From the NCBI GenBank assembly GCA_002411175.1, contig DHRN01000020.1, forward strand, positions 16,384 through 25,952: a DNA stretch of 9,569 bases. Reading direction: 5' to 3'. Source of the stretch: Anaerolineaceae bacterium UBA5311 (GTDB taxonomy: Bacteria; Chloroflexota; Anaerolineae; Anaerolineales; Anaerolineaceae). The notes beneath the pieces are model-generated. The model was not told the DNA's origin, searched no databases, and saw only the letters and a program-made list of their open reading frames with translations. Of this stretch, positions 1 to 6,353 are shown piece after piece; within the stretch, counting starts at the first letter, position 1; every line of letters begins with the position of its first letter. Position numbers and translations under genes: made by a program.

Positions 1-118
1 CACAACGGCGGATTGGAGGCGCGATATACTCTTGTCAATGGAAATATTCGGCACCTCCAATACCGACTTCGTTGGTACAGATGTCTCGCCCTACGGACAT
101 CTATTGAAGCCATCATTC

Positions 119-158
119 GTAGGGAACGCGGCTCGTCCCGTTCCGGCGAAGCCATCTT
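119..158 (+). repeat. 40-base intergenic repeat, copy 1
   Basis: This unit begins GTAGGGAACG and ends GCGAAGCCATCTT. It contains the inverted arms GGAACG (123-128) and CGTTCC (139-144) around a 10-base loop. It differs from copies 2 and 3 at only a few positions, mostly inside the loop, while both arms are unchanged, which suggests that the hairpin is what is kept. A fragment of the unit's end (GAAGCCATC, 106-114) lies just before it. The strand given is arbitrary. Confidence 0.85.
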
Positions 159-170
159 TTTGTAGGGCGA

Positions 171-222
171 GATTGAGGGGGTTGTAACATTGGTGTGACG
201 GTGATATTGCTCCCCCTCAATC
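171..222. repeat. 11-base perfect inverted repeat
   Basis: GATTGAGGGGG at 171-181 is the exact reverse complement of CCCCCTCAATC at 212-222, with 30 bases between. The match continues imperfectly outward (GGGCGA before the left arm, CGCC after the right arm). Both arms lie between copies 1 and 2 of the 40-base repeat. It could be the remnant of a small palindromic element. No transposase or other coding content lies between the arms. Confidence 0.6.
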
Positions 223-266
223 CGCCATACACTTACCCCGTCCCCTTCCAGTGATGCCATCTTTTC

Positions 267-306
267 GTAGGGAACGCGCCTTGTCCCGTTCCAGCGAAGC
301 CATCTT
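267..306 (+). repeat. 40-base intergenic repeat, copy 2
   Basis: Same length and ends as copy 1, with arms GGAACG and CGTTCC intact and changes in the loop and at one base near the end (CCAGCG for CCGGCG). A degenerate tail of another unit (245-265) directly precedes it, and copy 3 starts 43 bases later, so the region looks like a decayed tandem cluster. Confidence 0.85.
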
Positions 307-309
307 GTT

Positions 310-349
310 GTAGGGAACGTGGCTTGTCCCGTTCCGGCGAAGCCATCTT
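310..349 (+). repeat. 40-base intergenic repeat, copy 3
   Basis: Third full copy, only three bases after copy 2. The arms GGAACG and CGTTCC are again conserved and the loop differs by single bases (CGTGG against CGCGG). The three-base gap rules out a CRISPR spacer layout. Confidence 0.85.
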
Positions 350-687
350 CCCGATGGCAACGAGGTCATGAACCCATTCCGTTTTCCGGTATGTTGATGG
401 TGAATTTTTCAGAAGTGGCATCACGCCGTCTCTACAGATTTTCAAGCCCAGGAAGTAGTGGCTCAACCGTAAACCTTGTAACATTCCAATCTGTTTTGAA
501 GAAACATTCAGGACACTAAACTGAGAAACTAAGGTGACCTGGTTGGGTAGTATATTCTAAGGGTTCAGACTCGTCCCTACGACTGTCAAGAAATATTGCC
601 ATCCGTACGGGCGGGTTCAAAACGCGATCGTGTCAAATTTTAGTTCATCCGGAACCACGAAATCCGATTTGTGTCCTTGATCTGCAG

Positions 688-712
688 GTCAGGTTGCCGT
701 TTTCAAGCTGAC
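688..712 (-). other. Hairpin downstream of the phosphate operon
   Basis: Read on the minus strand, GTCAG and CTGAC pair at the ends. After one C-C mismatch, TTG pairs with CAA, leaving a seven-base loop. The hairpin starts 8 bases after the stop codon of the DUF47 gene. No run of T follows, so it is not a standard intrinsic terminator. It may protect the 3' end of the message or be part of a Rho-dependent end. Confidence 0.4.
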
Positions 713-720
713 ATCAAAAA

Positions 721-1341
721 CTACGAATTTTTCATGATAACGGAACCAATTGTGTCCGCCACATGCTCGCACTGGTCACAGATCTTCTCAAACCTGTCGT
801 AAATACGCACCCAAACGATGATATTGACCGGGTTCTCTTCCTTGGTATAGAGCTCCCTGATAGCCTTGAAATAAAGGCTATCTGCCACCTCTTCAATCTC
901 ATTCACTTCCACAATCTTTTTAACAATTAAGTCAGATTTTCGAAAATTCTCAAATTCATCAAAACAGGCTTTCATTCCCTCTGTGCTGCGAACGATCAGA
1001 TCTACAAATTCATAGGCATCCGGGCGCATTTCTTTGACGTTATACATAAAAAACATTTGGTAGACCTCTTCGATGCTGTCGAGGACGTCATCGAGCATGT
1101 ACGAAATGGTGGCGATGTCTTCCCGTTCAATCGGGGTGATAAACTCTGATATCAGAAGCTTCATCATCTCATGCTTTTTCAGGTCTGCCGCGTGTTCGAG
1201 CTCATGCATGGTCTTATTTTGGTTTTCAATCTCTTCTGGATTGTAATCTTTTACTGTTGTTTCCAATAGGTAAGCCGCTTTTATTGCGTCGTTCGCAATG
1301 TCGCTGAACATGTTGAAATAATTGTTTCTCTTCTTTGCCAT
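721..1341 (-). CDS. DUF47/PhoU-like Pit accessory protein
   Basis: A soluble, mostly helical cytoplasmic protein of about 206 residues, the usual size for the DUF47 (PhoU-like) family. These proteins accompany PiT phosphate transporters and are thought to modulate them. Acidic helix motifs of the PhoU type are visible: HELEHAAD near residue 46, DDVLDSIEEV near 83, NEIEEVAD near 147 and CEHVADTI near 191. PhoU-type motifs of this kind bind metal clusters in characterised relatives. Two ATG codons stand in tandem. The upstream one (1344) is only one base from the GGAG, while the second (1341) has four-base spacing, so I chose 1341. The gene starts six to nine bases after the stop of the PiT gene and its ribosome-binding site abuts that stop, so the two are surely co-transcribed. 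The family is confident; the exact regulatory role is inferred. Confidence 0.9.
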   Translation of the reverse strand: MAKKRNNYFNMFSDIANDAIKAAYLLETTVKDYNPEEIENQNKTMHELEHAADLKKHEMMKLLISEFITPIEREDIATISYMLDDVLDSIEEVYQMFFMYNVKEMRPDAYEFVDLIVRSTEGMKACFDEFENFRKSDLIVKKIVEVNEIEEVADSLYFKAIRELYTKEENPVNIIVWVRIYDRFEKICDQCEHVADTIGSVIMKNS

Positions 1342-1350
1342 CATTCTCCT

Positions 1351-2394
1351 TTAGACGAAAACCCGAATAAATAACCTGGTAATCAAGTAACCCAATAAAC
1401 CGCATCCCGGGAAGGTTAGAACCCAGGCGAGCACCATTTCTCTTACTACTGCCCAATTGACCGAACTGATCCGTTTTGCAGCCCCCACACCCATGATCGC
1501 TGTGGTTTTCGTGTGCGTCGTCGAAACTGGCAATCCATTCCAAAGTGAAGCGACCAATAATGCCAGTGAGGCAGCTGCGTCAGCGCTAAAACCCTGGTAG
1601 GTATCCAGTTTGACCATGTCCATGCCGACCGATTTGATAATCCGATACCCACCAATCGAAGTCCCAAGAGCCATGACAACCGAGCTTAGTAACATTAGCC
1701 AGATCGGTATATCCATCGGACCATCCACGGTCTGACCCTTGGCGAGCGCCATGCCAATCAGAAAGACCCCGATAAACTTCTGACCATCCTGGGCGCCGTG
1801 CATAAACGACATGGCTGCCGCGCCGCCAATCTGGGCATTTTTGAAACCCTTATTAAGCTTTCGGCGATCCTTGTCTTTAAAAATGAACTCAATTATTTTT
1901 GTGATTCCCCAGCCCAGTCCAAAGCCCCCGAATGTTGAAAGGACAAGCCCGAAAATCACCTTTACCCATTCCGCGCCGTTGACGCCCTGGAAGCTGTTGT
2001 AGTATGCCACTGCCGCGCCTGTTAGCCCGGCAATCAGAGCGTGGCTTTCAGACGTTGGGATTCCGAAATACCATGCCGCCGTCGCCCAAATAACGATGGA
2101 TGCCAGCGCGCCGCTCAGGGCGATGGAACTTGCCCGGATATCCGAGCCAAAACTGACCATGTTGCTAATCGTCATCGCGACGCTTCTGTTGATCATGGTC
2201 ATTATAAAAACGCCCAGAAAGTTGAACACCGCCGCCATGATAATCGCTTTCCTGGGCTCTAATGCCCGGGTTGAAACGCATGTGGCAATAGCGTTGGGTG
2301 CGTCTGTCCAGCCATTCACCAAAATGACCGCAAGCGTCAAAAGGACTGTGACCAACAGCGCAGGATTTACCAGCACTTCTTGAATAAATTCCAC
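1351..2394 (-). CDS. pit: PiT-family inorganic phosphate transporter
   Basis: A membrane protein of 347 residues that imports phosphate, in characterised relatives as a metal-phosphate complex driven by protons or sodium. The two inverted PiT signatures are clear: NGWTDAPNAIAT at residues 28-39 and FMHGAQDGQK at 197-206. GIPTSESHALIAG (111-123) and GLPVSTTHTKTTAIMGVG (287-304) form the matching re-entrant repeats. About ten hydrophobic segments flank a short charged loop near 172-186. The length is typical of the shorter bacterial PiT type. The start is a GTG with a good GAGG site seven to eight bases upstream. The DUF47 gene follows directly, which is the classic Pit/accessory pair. Phosphate is the likely substrate, though sulfate carriers of the same fold exist. 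Confidence 0.93.
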   Translation of the reverse strand: MEFIQEVLVNPALLVTVLLTLAVILVNGWTDAPNAIATCVSTRALEPRKAIIMAAVFNFLGVFIMTMINRSVAMTISNMVSFGSDIRASSIALSGALASIVIWATAAWYFGIPTSESHALIAGLTGAAVAYYNSFQGVNGAEWVKVIFGLVLSTFGGFGLGWGITKIIEFIFKDKDRRKLNKGFKNAQIGGAAAMSFMHGAQDGQKFIGVFLIGMALAKGQTVDGPMDIPIWLMLLSSVVMALGTSIGGYRIIKSVGMDMVKLDTYQGFSADAAASLALLVASLWNGLPVSTTHTKTTAIMGVGAAKRISSVNWAVVREMVLAWVLTFPGCGLLGYLITRLFIRVFV

Positions 2395-2421
2395 AATAAT
2401 ACCTCTAAGTTTGTTAATAAG

Positions 2422-2436
2422 ATTATAAAGTCTTTA
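2422..2436 (-). promoter_or_regulatory. Likely promoter and palindrome before PiT
   Basis: Read on the minus strand, a perfect TATAAT -10 element lies at 2427-2422, about 28 bases before the GTG start. It overlaps TAAAG-A-CTTTA, an 11-base palindrome at 2426-2436 that could be an operator half or simply AT-rich chance. No good -35 hexamer is present at 16-18 bases, so an activator may be needed. I could not recognise a PhoB or PhoP box. Confidence 0.45.
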
Positions 2437-2523
2437 ACGAATTTAGGGGTTTATCCAGATCAGATTTATTGAGGAATTTCGCCGGAACGCCCCGCGAAAA
2501 TGGAAATGCTTTTCAGTATCAGG

Positions 2524-2542
2524 AAAACAAGGTCATCCTCGT
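2524..2542 (-). terminator. Weak candidate terminator for RNase J
   Basis: On the minus strand ACGAGG pairs with CCTTGT (one G-T wobble) around a four-base loop, followed by TTTTCC. It lies about 60 bases after the RNase J stop. The stem is only six pairs, so this is tentative. Confidence 0.3.
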
Positions 2543-2603
2543 GAAAATCAGATTCTTCGCACTGGAAGCGTACTGCCCAAAACAAGCTCAGAAGGTCAGT
2601 TCC

Positions 2604-4241
2604 TTACACCTTTGTTATCGATACGAAAATAAACGGACGGCGTTTTGTCTCCTCATTCAAATAAGAGATGCTCAGGTTTTGGATTTCCTTCTGCATGTTT
2701 TTTGCGGGCGAGGTCGTCAGCCGGATAACCCGTGTGCGCAGCTCATCAAACAACTCTTTCGACTCTTCCTGCGAGATAAAACCCCGGCTGAGGATCTCAA
2801 GGTCTTTAAAAGTGCCGTTATTCTTATCGAGAAAGAGATTTATCAGGACAACACCATCCTGGCTGAGCAGCTCACGGTCACGGATGATTGTTCGGTCAAC
2901 ATCGCCAACCCCAGTACCATCCACAAAAACGTAGCCGCCGGGGATGCGTTCGCCCAGCTTCATCTCGCCGTGTTTGAACTCGATCACTCTTCCGTTTTCC
3001 ACCAGGGCTATCTGGCGTTCGTCCATGCCGATTTCCATCGCCAGGCGTTTATGCTGTCTGAGCATGCGCAATTCTCCGTGAATAGGGATAAGATAGCGGG
3101 GTCGCACAAGGTGGAGCAGCAGCTTCATTTCTTCCTGGCTGGCATGCCCGGAGACGTGCACATCTTCGATCTCCGAATAAACCACATCTGCCCCCTTTTC
3201 CATCAGCCGATTTACCGCGCGATAGACTGCCTCTTCGTTGCCCGGAATAGGATGAGCCGAAATGACCACTGTATCGCCCGCCTGGATGGAAAACTGGCGA
3301 TTGGTGCCATTGGCAAGCCTTCCCAAGATTGATGTGGGCTCACCCTGCGAACCGGTGACCATCAGGACGACTTTGCTTTCAGGCATTGACAGGGCAGTCT
3401 CAATAGATACCACCTGGCTTTCAGCATATTGCAGATAGCCCAACTCTTTGGCGATACGGGAATTTTCCAACATGCTGAAACCGGTGAAAGCGACCTTGCG
3501 GTCGAATCCCTTTGCCACATCGAGCACTTGCTGCATCCGTGAAATCAGGCTGGCAAAGGTGGCGATAATAATCCGCCCCCTGGCTTGTCTGAAAACACGA
3601 TTAAAGCCATCCTCAATCACCCGTTCTGACGGCGTCCAGCCGGGCACTTCCGCGTTGGTGGAATCAGAAAGCAGGGCAAGCGCGCCCCGGCTCGAAAATT
3701 CTGCCAGTTTCCAATAGTCGGTTGGTCGTCCGTCCACGGGGGTATGATCAAATTTATAATCGCCCGTGTGCACCACCAACCCAGCCGGGGTGTCGATGCC
3801 AAGCCCAACCCCATCCGGGACTGAATGACAGACATGGAAAAAATCGACCTTGAAGGGTCCGATTTGAACTGTTTCGCCGGCATGAATATCGATCAAGGTA
3901 ACTTCTTTGGCGAAACTGCGCCGATTTAGCTTGTTTTTAATCAAACCATTTGTCAGGGGGGCAGAATATATGGGGGCATGCACATGTTCCATCAAGTGAC
4001 TGATAGCGCCTGAATGATCTTCGTGTGCATGGGTGACGATAATCCCAACCACCTGGTCGGCACGCTGCTTGACATAATCAAAGTCGGGTATGATGTAGTC
4101 GATTCCGATCATATCGTTATCCGGGAACATCATCCCTGCGTCCACAATCAGGATTTTGTTGTCATATTCGTAGACGGTCATATTCTTGCCAACCTCTCCA
4201 AGACCGCCGAGAGGGATGATTTTTAATTTTTTATCTTTCAT
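2604..4241 (-). CDS. rnj: Ribonuclease J
   Basis: A metallo-beta-lactamase/beta-CASP ribonuclease of 545 residues that acts as 5'-to-3' exonuclease and endonuclease in mRNA decay and rRNA maturation. The zinc-binding motif HAHEDH is at residues 71-76, with further ligands expected at H139 (FHVCHS), D161 (HTGDYKFD) and H389 (PIHGE). The beta-CASP part includes TGSQGEP (297-302) and HVSGHAS (362-368), which binds the RNA 5' phosphate in relatives. A C-terminal domain follows to the end. The length is normal. Most RNase J proteins have HGHEDHIG, whereas this one has HAHEDHSG, a mild variation that keeps all metal ligands. The ATG has an AGGA site six to seven bases upstream. It stands alone in its transcript, with its own promoter at 4342-4371. 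It could be named rnjA, but only one copy is visible here. Confidence 0.95.
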   Translation of the reverse strand: MKDKKLKIIPLGGLGEVGKNMTVYEYDNKILIVDAGMMFPDNDMIGIDYIIPDFDYVKQRADQVVGIIVTHAHEDHSGAISHLMEHVHAPIYSAPLTNGLIKNKLNRRSFAKEVTLIDIHAGETVQIGPFKVDFFHVCHSVPDGVGLGIDTPAGLVVHTGDYKFDHTPVDGRPTDYWKLAEFSSRGALALLSDSTNAEVPGWTPSERVIEDGFNRVFRQARGRIIIATFASLISRMQQVLDVAKGFDRKVAFTGFSMLENSRIAKELGYLQYAESQVVSIETALSMPESKVVLMVTGSQGEPTSILGRLANGTNRQFSIQAGDTVVISAHPIPGNEEAVYRAVNRLMEKGADVVYSEIEDVHVSGHASQEEMKLLLHLVRPRYLIPIHGELRMLRQHKRLAMEIGMDERQIALVENGRVIEFKHGEMKLGERIPGGYVFVDGTGVGDVDRTIIRDRELLSQDGVVLINLFLDKNNGTFKDLEILSRGFISQEESKELFDELRTRVIRLTTSPAKNMQKEIQNLSISYLNEETKRRPFIFVSITKV

Positions 4242-4268
4242 GTAAATTCCTATATTAAAGTTTATTAA

Positions 4269-4283
4269 CCGGCTTTGAACCGG
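4269..4283 (-). other. Small hairpin in RNase J leader
   Basis: The leader RNA contains CCGGTT-CAA-AGCCGG, a six-pair stem (one G-U wobble) with a three-base loop, about 28 bases before the start codon and some 50 bases after the predicted transcription start. It sits clear of the ribosome-binding site. A stable leader hairpin in a ribonuclease message could affect its own decay, but this is inferred. Confidence 0.4.
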
Positions 4284-4341
4284 AATTAGTATTGTTATTA
4301 TCTGTGCAGAAACAAGCGAATTGGCTTAATTTCCCCAGAAA

Positions 4342-4371
4342 AGTATAGCATAGGCGATGGAGCGTGGTCAA
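4342..4371 (-). promoter_or_regulatory. Promoter of RNase J gene
   Basis: On the minus strand TTGACC (4371-4366) and TATACT (4347-4342) are separated by 18 bases, each differing from the housekeeping sigma consensus by one base. Transcription should start near 4335, giving a leader of roughly 94 bases. It lies just after the terminator of the lipid operon, so RNase J is expected to be transcribed independently. Confidence 0.75.
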
Positions 4372-4401
4372 CGTATGCGTAGAAGTTAGGCAAGCATAAC
4401 G

Positions 4402-4428
4402 AAAAGACGAAGGGGTTGCCTTCGCCTT
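4402..4428 (-). terminator. Intrinsic terminator of the lipid gene pair
   Basis: On the minus strand AAGGCGAAGG pairs with CCTTCGTCTT (ten pairs, one G-T wobble) around the loop CAACC. The right side of the stem runs into TTTT. It begins about 20 bases after the stop of the phosphatidyltransferase gene and before the RNase J promoter, so it ends the upstream transcript. Confidence 0.75.
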
Positions 4429-4446
4429 GAGTGGGGTTGAACAGGG

Positions 4447-5316
4447 TCATATGTTCGAAGAGGAGGGTTCGTCTCCAAAACCGGCAGTTTCAAGCTTTTT
4501 TTGCTTCTTTTTTGCTTTTTTATAAGCCTTCTTTTGCGATTTATTCAGCGCTTTTGCAGTTTTTAAAGCCTCCATGGCTTCTTTTTCCCTGCGTTTGATC
4601 AATCGATCTTCATCCTGGGCAGCCAGAACGCGCGCAGTTCGCAGCACCTGGTAATGATAATAGACCAGGAAGATCACTCCCAGCACAGCGACAATAATGC
4701 TGCCAATGTTAAGCTCATAGACAACCTGATTTATATTAAGTGACCAGATAGTTTCGCCAATGCCTGTAAAATAAAGCACCGTATTGAGGATGATTGCCAT
4801 CAGGCGCACTTCTGTGGGTCCGATGTAGATGGAGGTCATCTCAAACACACCGGTAACGTGTGTTTTCAAATATACCTGGATCATCAGCAGCAGCCAGCAA
4901 GACAGGGCAAACATGCTGATTTCAAAAAGTGCGATCCCGGAAAGACCGATCCCGGCAAAGATGACTAGGGAGGTAATCCCGTCGACTGCGTGATCAACAT
5001 AGTAGCCAAAATTTGGGCGTTCGTGCTTGCGGTAGCGCGCCAGGGTGCCATCCAGACTGTCGCCAAACCAGTTAATCACAAAGCCCAGGCTGGCGATAAA
5101 CAGCCAACCATTACCTTGAATCTCGCTCCGACCGACCATTGCATATGATAAGCCTGCCAGGATCGAGCCCAACAACCCCAGAACAGTCAGCATATCCGAG
5201 TTCACCCATAGCGGCATATTCCGGGCGAAAAACTGTAGCGCCGGACGCTCTAAAGGACCAAGCAGGATATCGTTTGTCCTCTTGTCTTTTTTTGCTCCTT
5301 CATTTTCGTTAGCCAT
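4447..5316 (-). CDS. CDP-alcohol phosphatidyltransferase
   Basis: An integral membrane enzyme of 289 residues that transfers a phosphatidyl or similar group from a CDP-linked lipid to an alcohol, making a phospholipid headgroup. The family signature is complete: D86, D89-G90, A93-R94, G104, D108 and D112, within a stretch reading DSLDGTLAR then GYYVDHAVD. The four aspartates bind the metal and the CDP group. About six hydrophobic segments run from about residue 42 to 222. Unusually, the last 50 residues or so form a lysine- and alanine-rich charged tail (about 238-275), probably cytoplasmic and helical, so the protein is longer than many relatives of about 200 residues. The ATG has AAGAGG five bases upstream. 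It follows the acyltransferase gene by nine bases. The alcohol substrate (inositol phosphate, glycerol phosphate or other) cannot be told from the sequence. Confidence 0.9.
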   Translation of the reverse strand: MANENEGAKKDKRTNDILLGPLERPALQFFARNMPLWVNSDMLTVLGLLGSILAGLSYAMVGRSEIQGNGWLFIASLGFVINWFGDSLDGTLARYRKHERPNFGYYVDHAVDGITSLVIFAGIGLSGIALFEISMFALSCWLLLMIQVYLKTHVTGVFEMTSIYIGPTEVRLMAIILNTVLYFTGIGETIWSLNINQVVYELNIGSIIVAVLGVIFLVYYHYQVLRTARVLAAQDEDRLIKRREKEAMEALKTAKALNKSQKKAYKKAKKKQKKLETAGFGDEPSSSNI

Positions 5317-5325
5317 TAATACCTC

Positions 5326-6246
5326 TTAAAGTAAATTTTCAATTAAAGGAAAGACTTCCGGCCAGATTGGATAAAACATTACCCAATCACCAGAATGTTT
5401 GCGGATAAATTTTTCGGTCGGCTTCAAAACCTTTTCAGCATTCAGCAAGGTTTCTTCCATAAGGTCAGGGCGCGCTTCCATTACGATTTCTTCGGATGCA
5501 TCGATGATAAAGGTTCCATCTGCCTGGCGGGCACCGCAAGCTACACGGGCAATTGCCCCATTGTCGAGGCAGAGGCGGGTGTAAAAGGTGGGAATCGCGC
5601 TGGGTCGCCCAAAAAAAACCGGCTTGTATTTAGCTTCTTCAGGATTGTCCAGCGGTCGGTCGATGCCGGTTGCCAGCGCTTTTCCATCTTTTAAAGCCTG
5701 TTTGGCGCTGCGAAAAGCGTTGAAAGAAATCGGATGGACTTCTATCCCGACCGCGGTACGCAGTTTATTTTGTTCTTTGTAGGCATTGTTGGGGTTGGGG
5801 TAGGCAAGCACATAAAGCGGTACGCCCACCCAGCTCAGTGCCATCATAAAAAAATCAAAGTTGCCAATATGAGGACCGAGGATAAAAGTCGGCACTTTAT
5901 GATCGCGTACATTTCCAAAGGCGCGCTCCGCTTCAGGGGTGAGTCTGATTAAGCCTTTGCCCTCTTCCGGATGTTGATAATAATAATAGTATTCTGCTAA
6001 GGAGGTAAGCTGAGAGGTGATTACCAGTTCTGTCTGTTGCTGCAGCTCTTCTTTATTCAGCACTCCTCCGCTTATCACCCATTGATTAGCCTTAATTGTG
6101 CGAACCAGGTTGCTGGATTGGCGGGAAGCGACAATTTTGGCAATAAATCCCGCCAGGTTGCGTAACCCAGGGAGTGAGAAGGTTTTACCCGCCCATAGTG
6201 CCACCTTAATTGCAGCTGAATCCTGAACAAACTCTTTGATGCTCAT
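5326..6246 (-). CDS. HtrB/PatA-like lysophospholipid acyltransferase
   Basis: A 306-residue acyltransferase of the LpxL/HtrB (LPLAT) superfamily, which moves an acyl chain to a hydroxyl of a lipid or glycolipid at the inner face of the membrane. The catalytic HX4D motif is H126-IGNF-D131. The acceptor-binding stretch FFGRPSAIPTFYTRL is near 211-225 and is followed by the usual acidic and tryptophan-rich end (HSGDWVMFYPIWPEVF, 284-299). No strong signal peptide is seen. The ATG at 6246 has no clear Shine-Dalgarno sequence. A TAAAAT element ends eight bases before it, so a leaderless or near-leaderless message is possible. Residues 86-90 are five tyrosines in a row. Actinobacterial PatA proteins of this type acylate phosphatidylinositol mannosides and sit near a CDP-alcohol phosphatidyltransferase, as here, but no mannosyltransferase is present in the window, so that role is only a possibility. 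Confidence 0.85.
   Translation of the reverse strand: MSIKEFVQDSAAIKVALWAGKTFSLPGLRNLAGFIAKIVASRQSSNLVRTIKANQWVISGGVLNKEELQQQTELVITSQLTSLAEYYYYYQHPEEGKGLIRLTPEAERAFGNVRDHKVPTFILGPHIGNFDFFMMALSWVGVPLYVLAYPNPNNAYKEQNKLRTAVGIEVHPISFNAFRSAKQALKDGKALATGIDRPLDNPEEAKYKPVFFGRPSAIPTFYTRLCLDNGAIARVACGARQADGTFIIDASEEIVMEARPDLMEETLLNAEKVLKPTEKFIRKHSGDWVMFYPIWPEVFPLIENLL
5977..5991 (-). repeat. Short triplet repeat encoding five tyrosines
   Basis: Four TAT codons preceded by one TAC encode residues 86-90 of the acyltransferase. Changes in triplet number would keep the reading frame. It is short and may be simple chance. Confidence 0.6.
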
Positions 6247-6254
6247 TTTTGATA

Positions 6255-6260
6255 ATTTTA
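6255..6260 (-). promoter_or_regulatory. Possible -10 element of the lipid genes
   Basis: TAAAAT on the minus strand, placed so that transcription would begin within a base or two of the acyltransferase ATG (6246). No convincing -35 hexamer lies 16-18 bases upstream. It is supported only by the position, the absence of a ribosome-binding site, and the 80-base gap after the zinc operon. Confidence 0.25.
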
Positions 6261-6316
6261 CTCTATGAATTTAATAACACATTAACGAAAAAATAGTTGT
6301 AATGCGCCTTGCACTG

Positions 6317-6353
6317 GTGACAAATGTCACGCTTTCTTTGAAAGGTGAAAGCG
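6317..6353 (-). other. Two adjacent inverted repeats at the znuB end
   Basis: CGCTTTC and GAAAGCG (6330-6336 and 6347-6353) form a perfect seven-pair stem with a ten-base loop in the last codons of znuB. Directly next to it GTGAC-AAAT-GTCAC (6317-6330) is a perfect five-pair palindrome covering the stop codon. A run of six T occurs at 6293-6288 on the minus strand, but 23 bases past the second stem, too far for a normal intrinsic terminator. The pair could slow or process the transcript between zinc and lipid genes, or the 14-base palindrome could be a protein-binding site. Confidence 0.4.

Larger units (their letters stand above)
1..720. other. Intergenic region rich in repeats, no gene
   Basis: No believable coding region is seen here. 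The short open frames at 233-484 and 319-519 run through the repeat copies and have no recognisable protein content. The region holds three full 40-base repeat copies (119-158, 267-306, 310-349) and fragments of the same unit at about 106-114 and 245-265. It also holds several inverted repeats: ATTGGAGG/CCTCCAAT at 12-19 and 54-61, AGATGTC/GACATCT at 79-85 and 96-102, an 11-base pair of arms at 84-94 and 162-172, and another at 171-181 and 212-222. The part from about 360 to 690 shows only faint echoes of these units (for example 572-581 and 598-615). It lies downstream of the phosphate-transport operon. Confidence 0.75.
2395..2603. other. Gap between RNase J and PiT
   Basis: This 209-base gap lies between the end of RNase J and the start of PiT. 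It holds a weak terminator candidate (2524-2542), an imperfect hairpin with arms TTTCGC/GCGAAA at 2477-2482 and 2494-2499, and the PiT promoter region. No gene is seen. Confidence 0.6.

Noticed and set aside
119..349. CRISPR array
   Set aside because: Copies are separated by 108 and 3 bases, with no uniform spacers, and no cas genes are present.
233..519. Two short open frames in the left intergenic region
   Set aside because: Both are translations of the 40-base repeat copies and their spacers, with no family resemblance.
688..712. Intrinsic terminator of the phosphate operon
   Set aside because: The hairpin is good but no T run follows, so it is listed only as a hairpin.
2469..3332. A 287-residue open frame on the plus strand antisense to RNase J
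   Set aside because: It is almost wholly opposite the conserved RNase J sequence, has no recognisable domain and is explained as a shadow of the codon pattern on the other strand.
5331..5342. A second Zur-like site (ATTTTCAATT)
   Set aside because: Only half of the palindrome is present, and it lies in the coding end of the acyltransferase.
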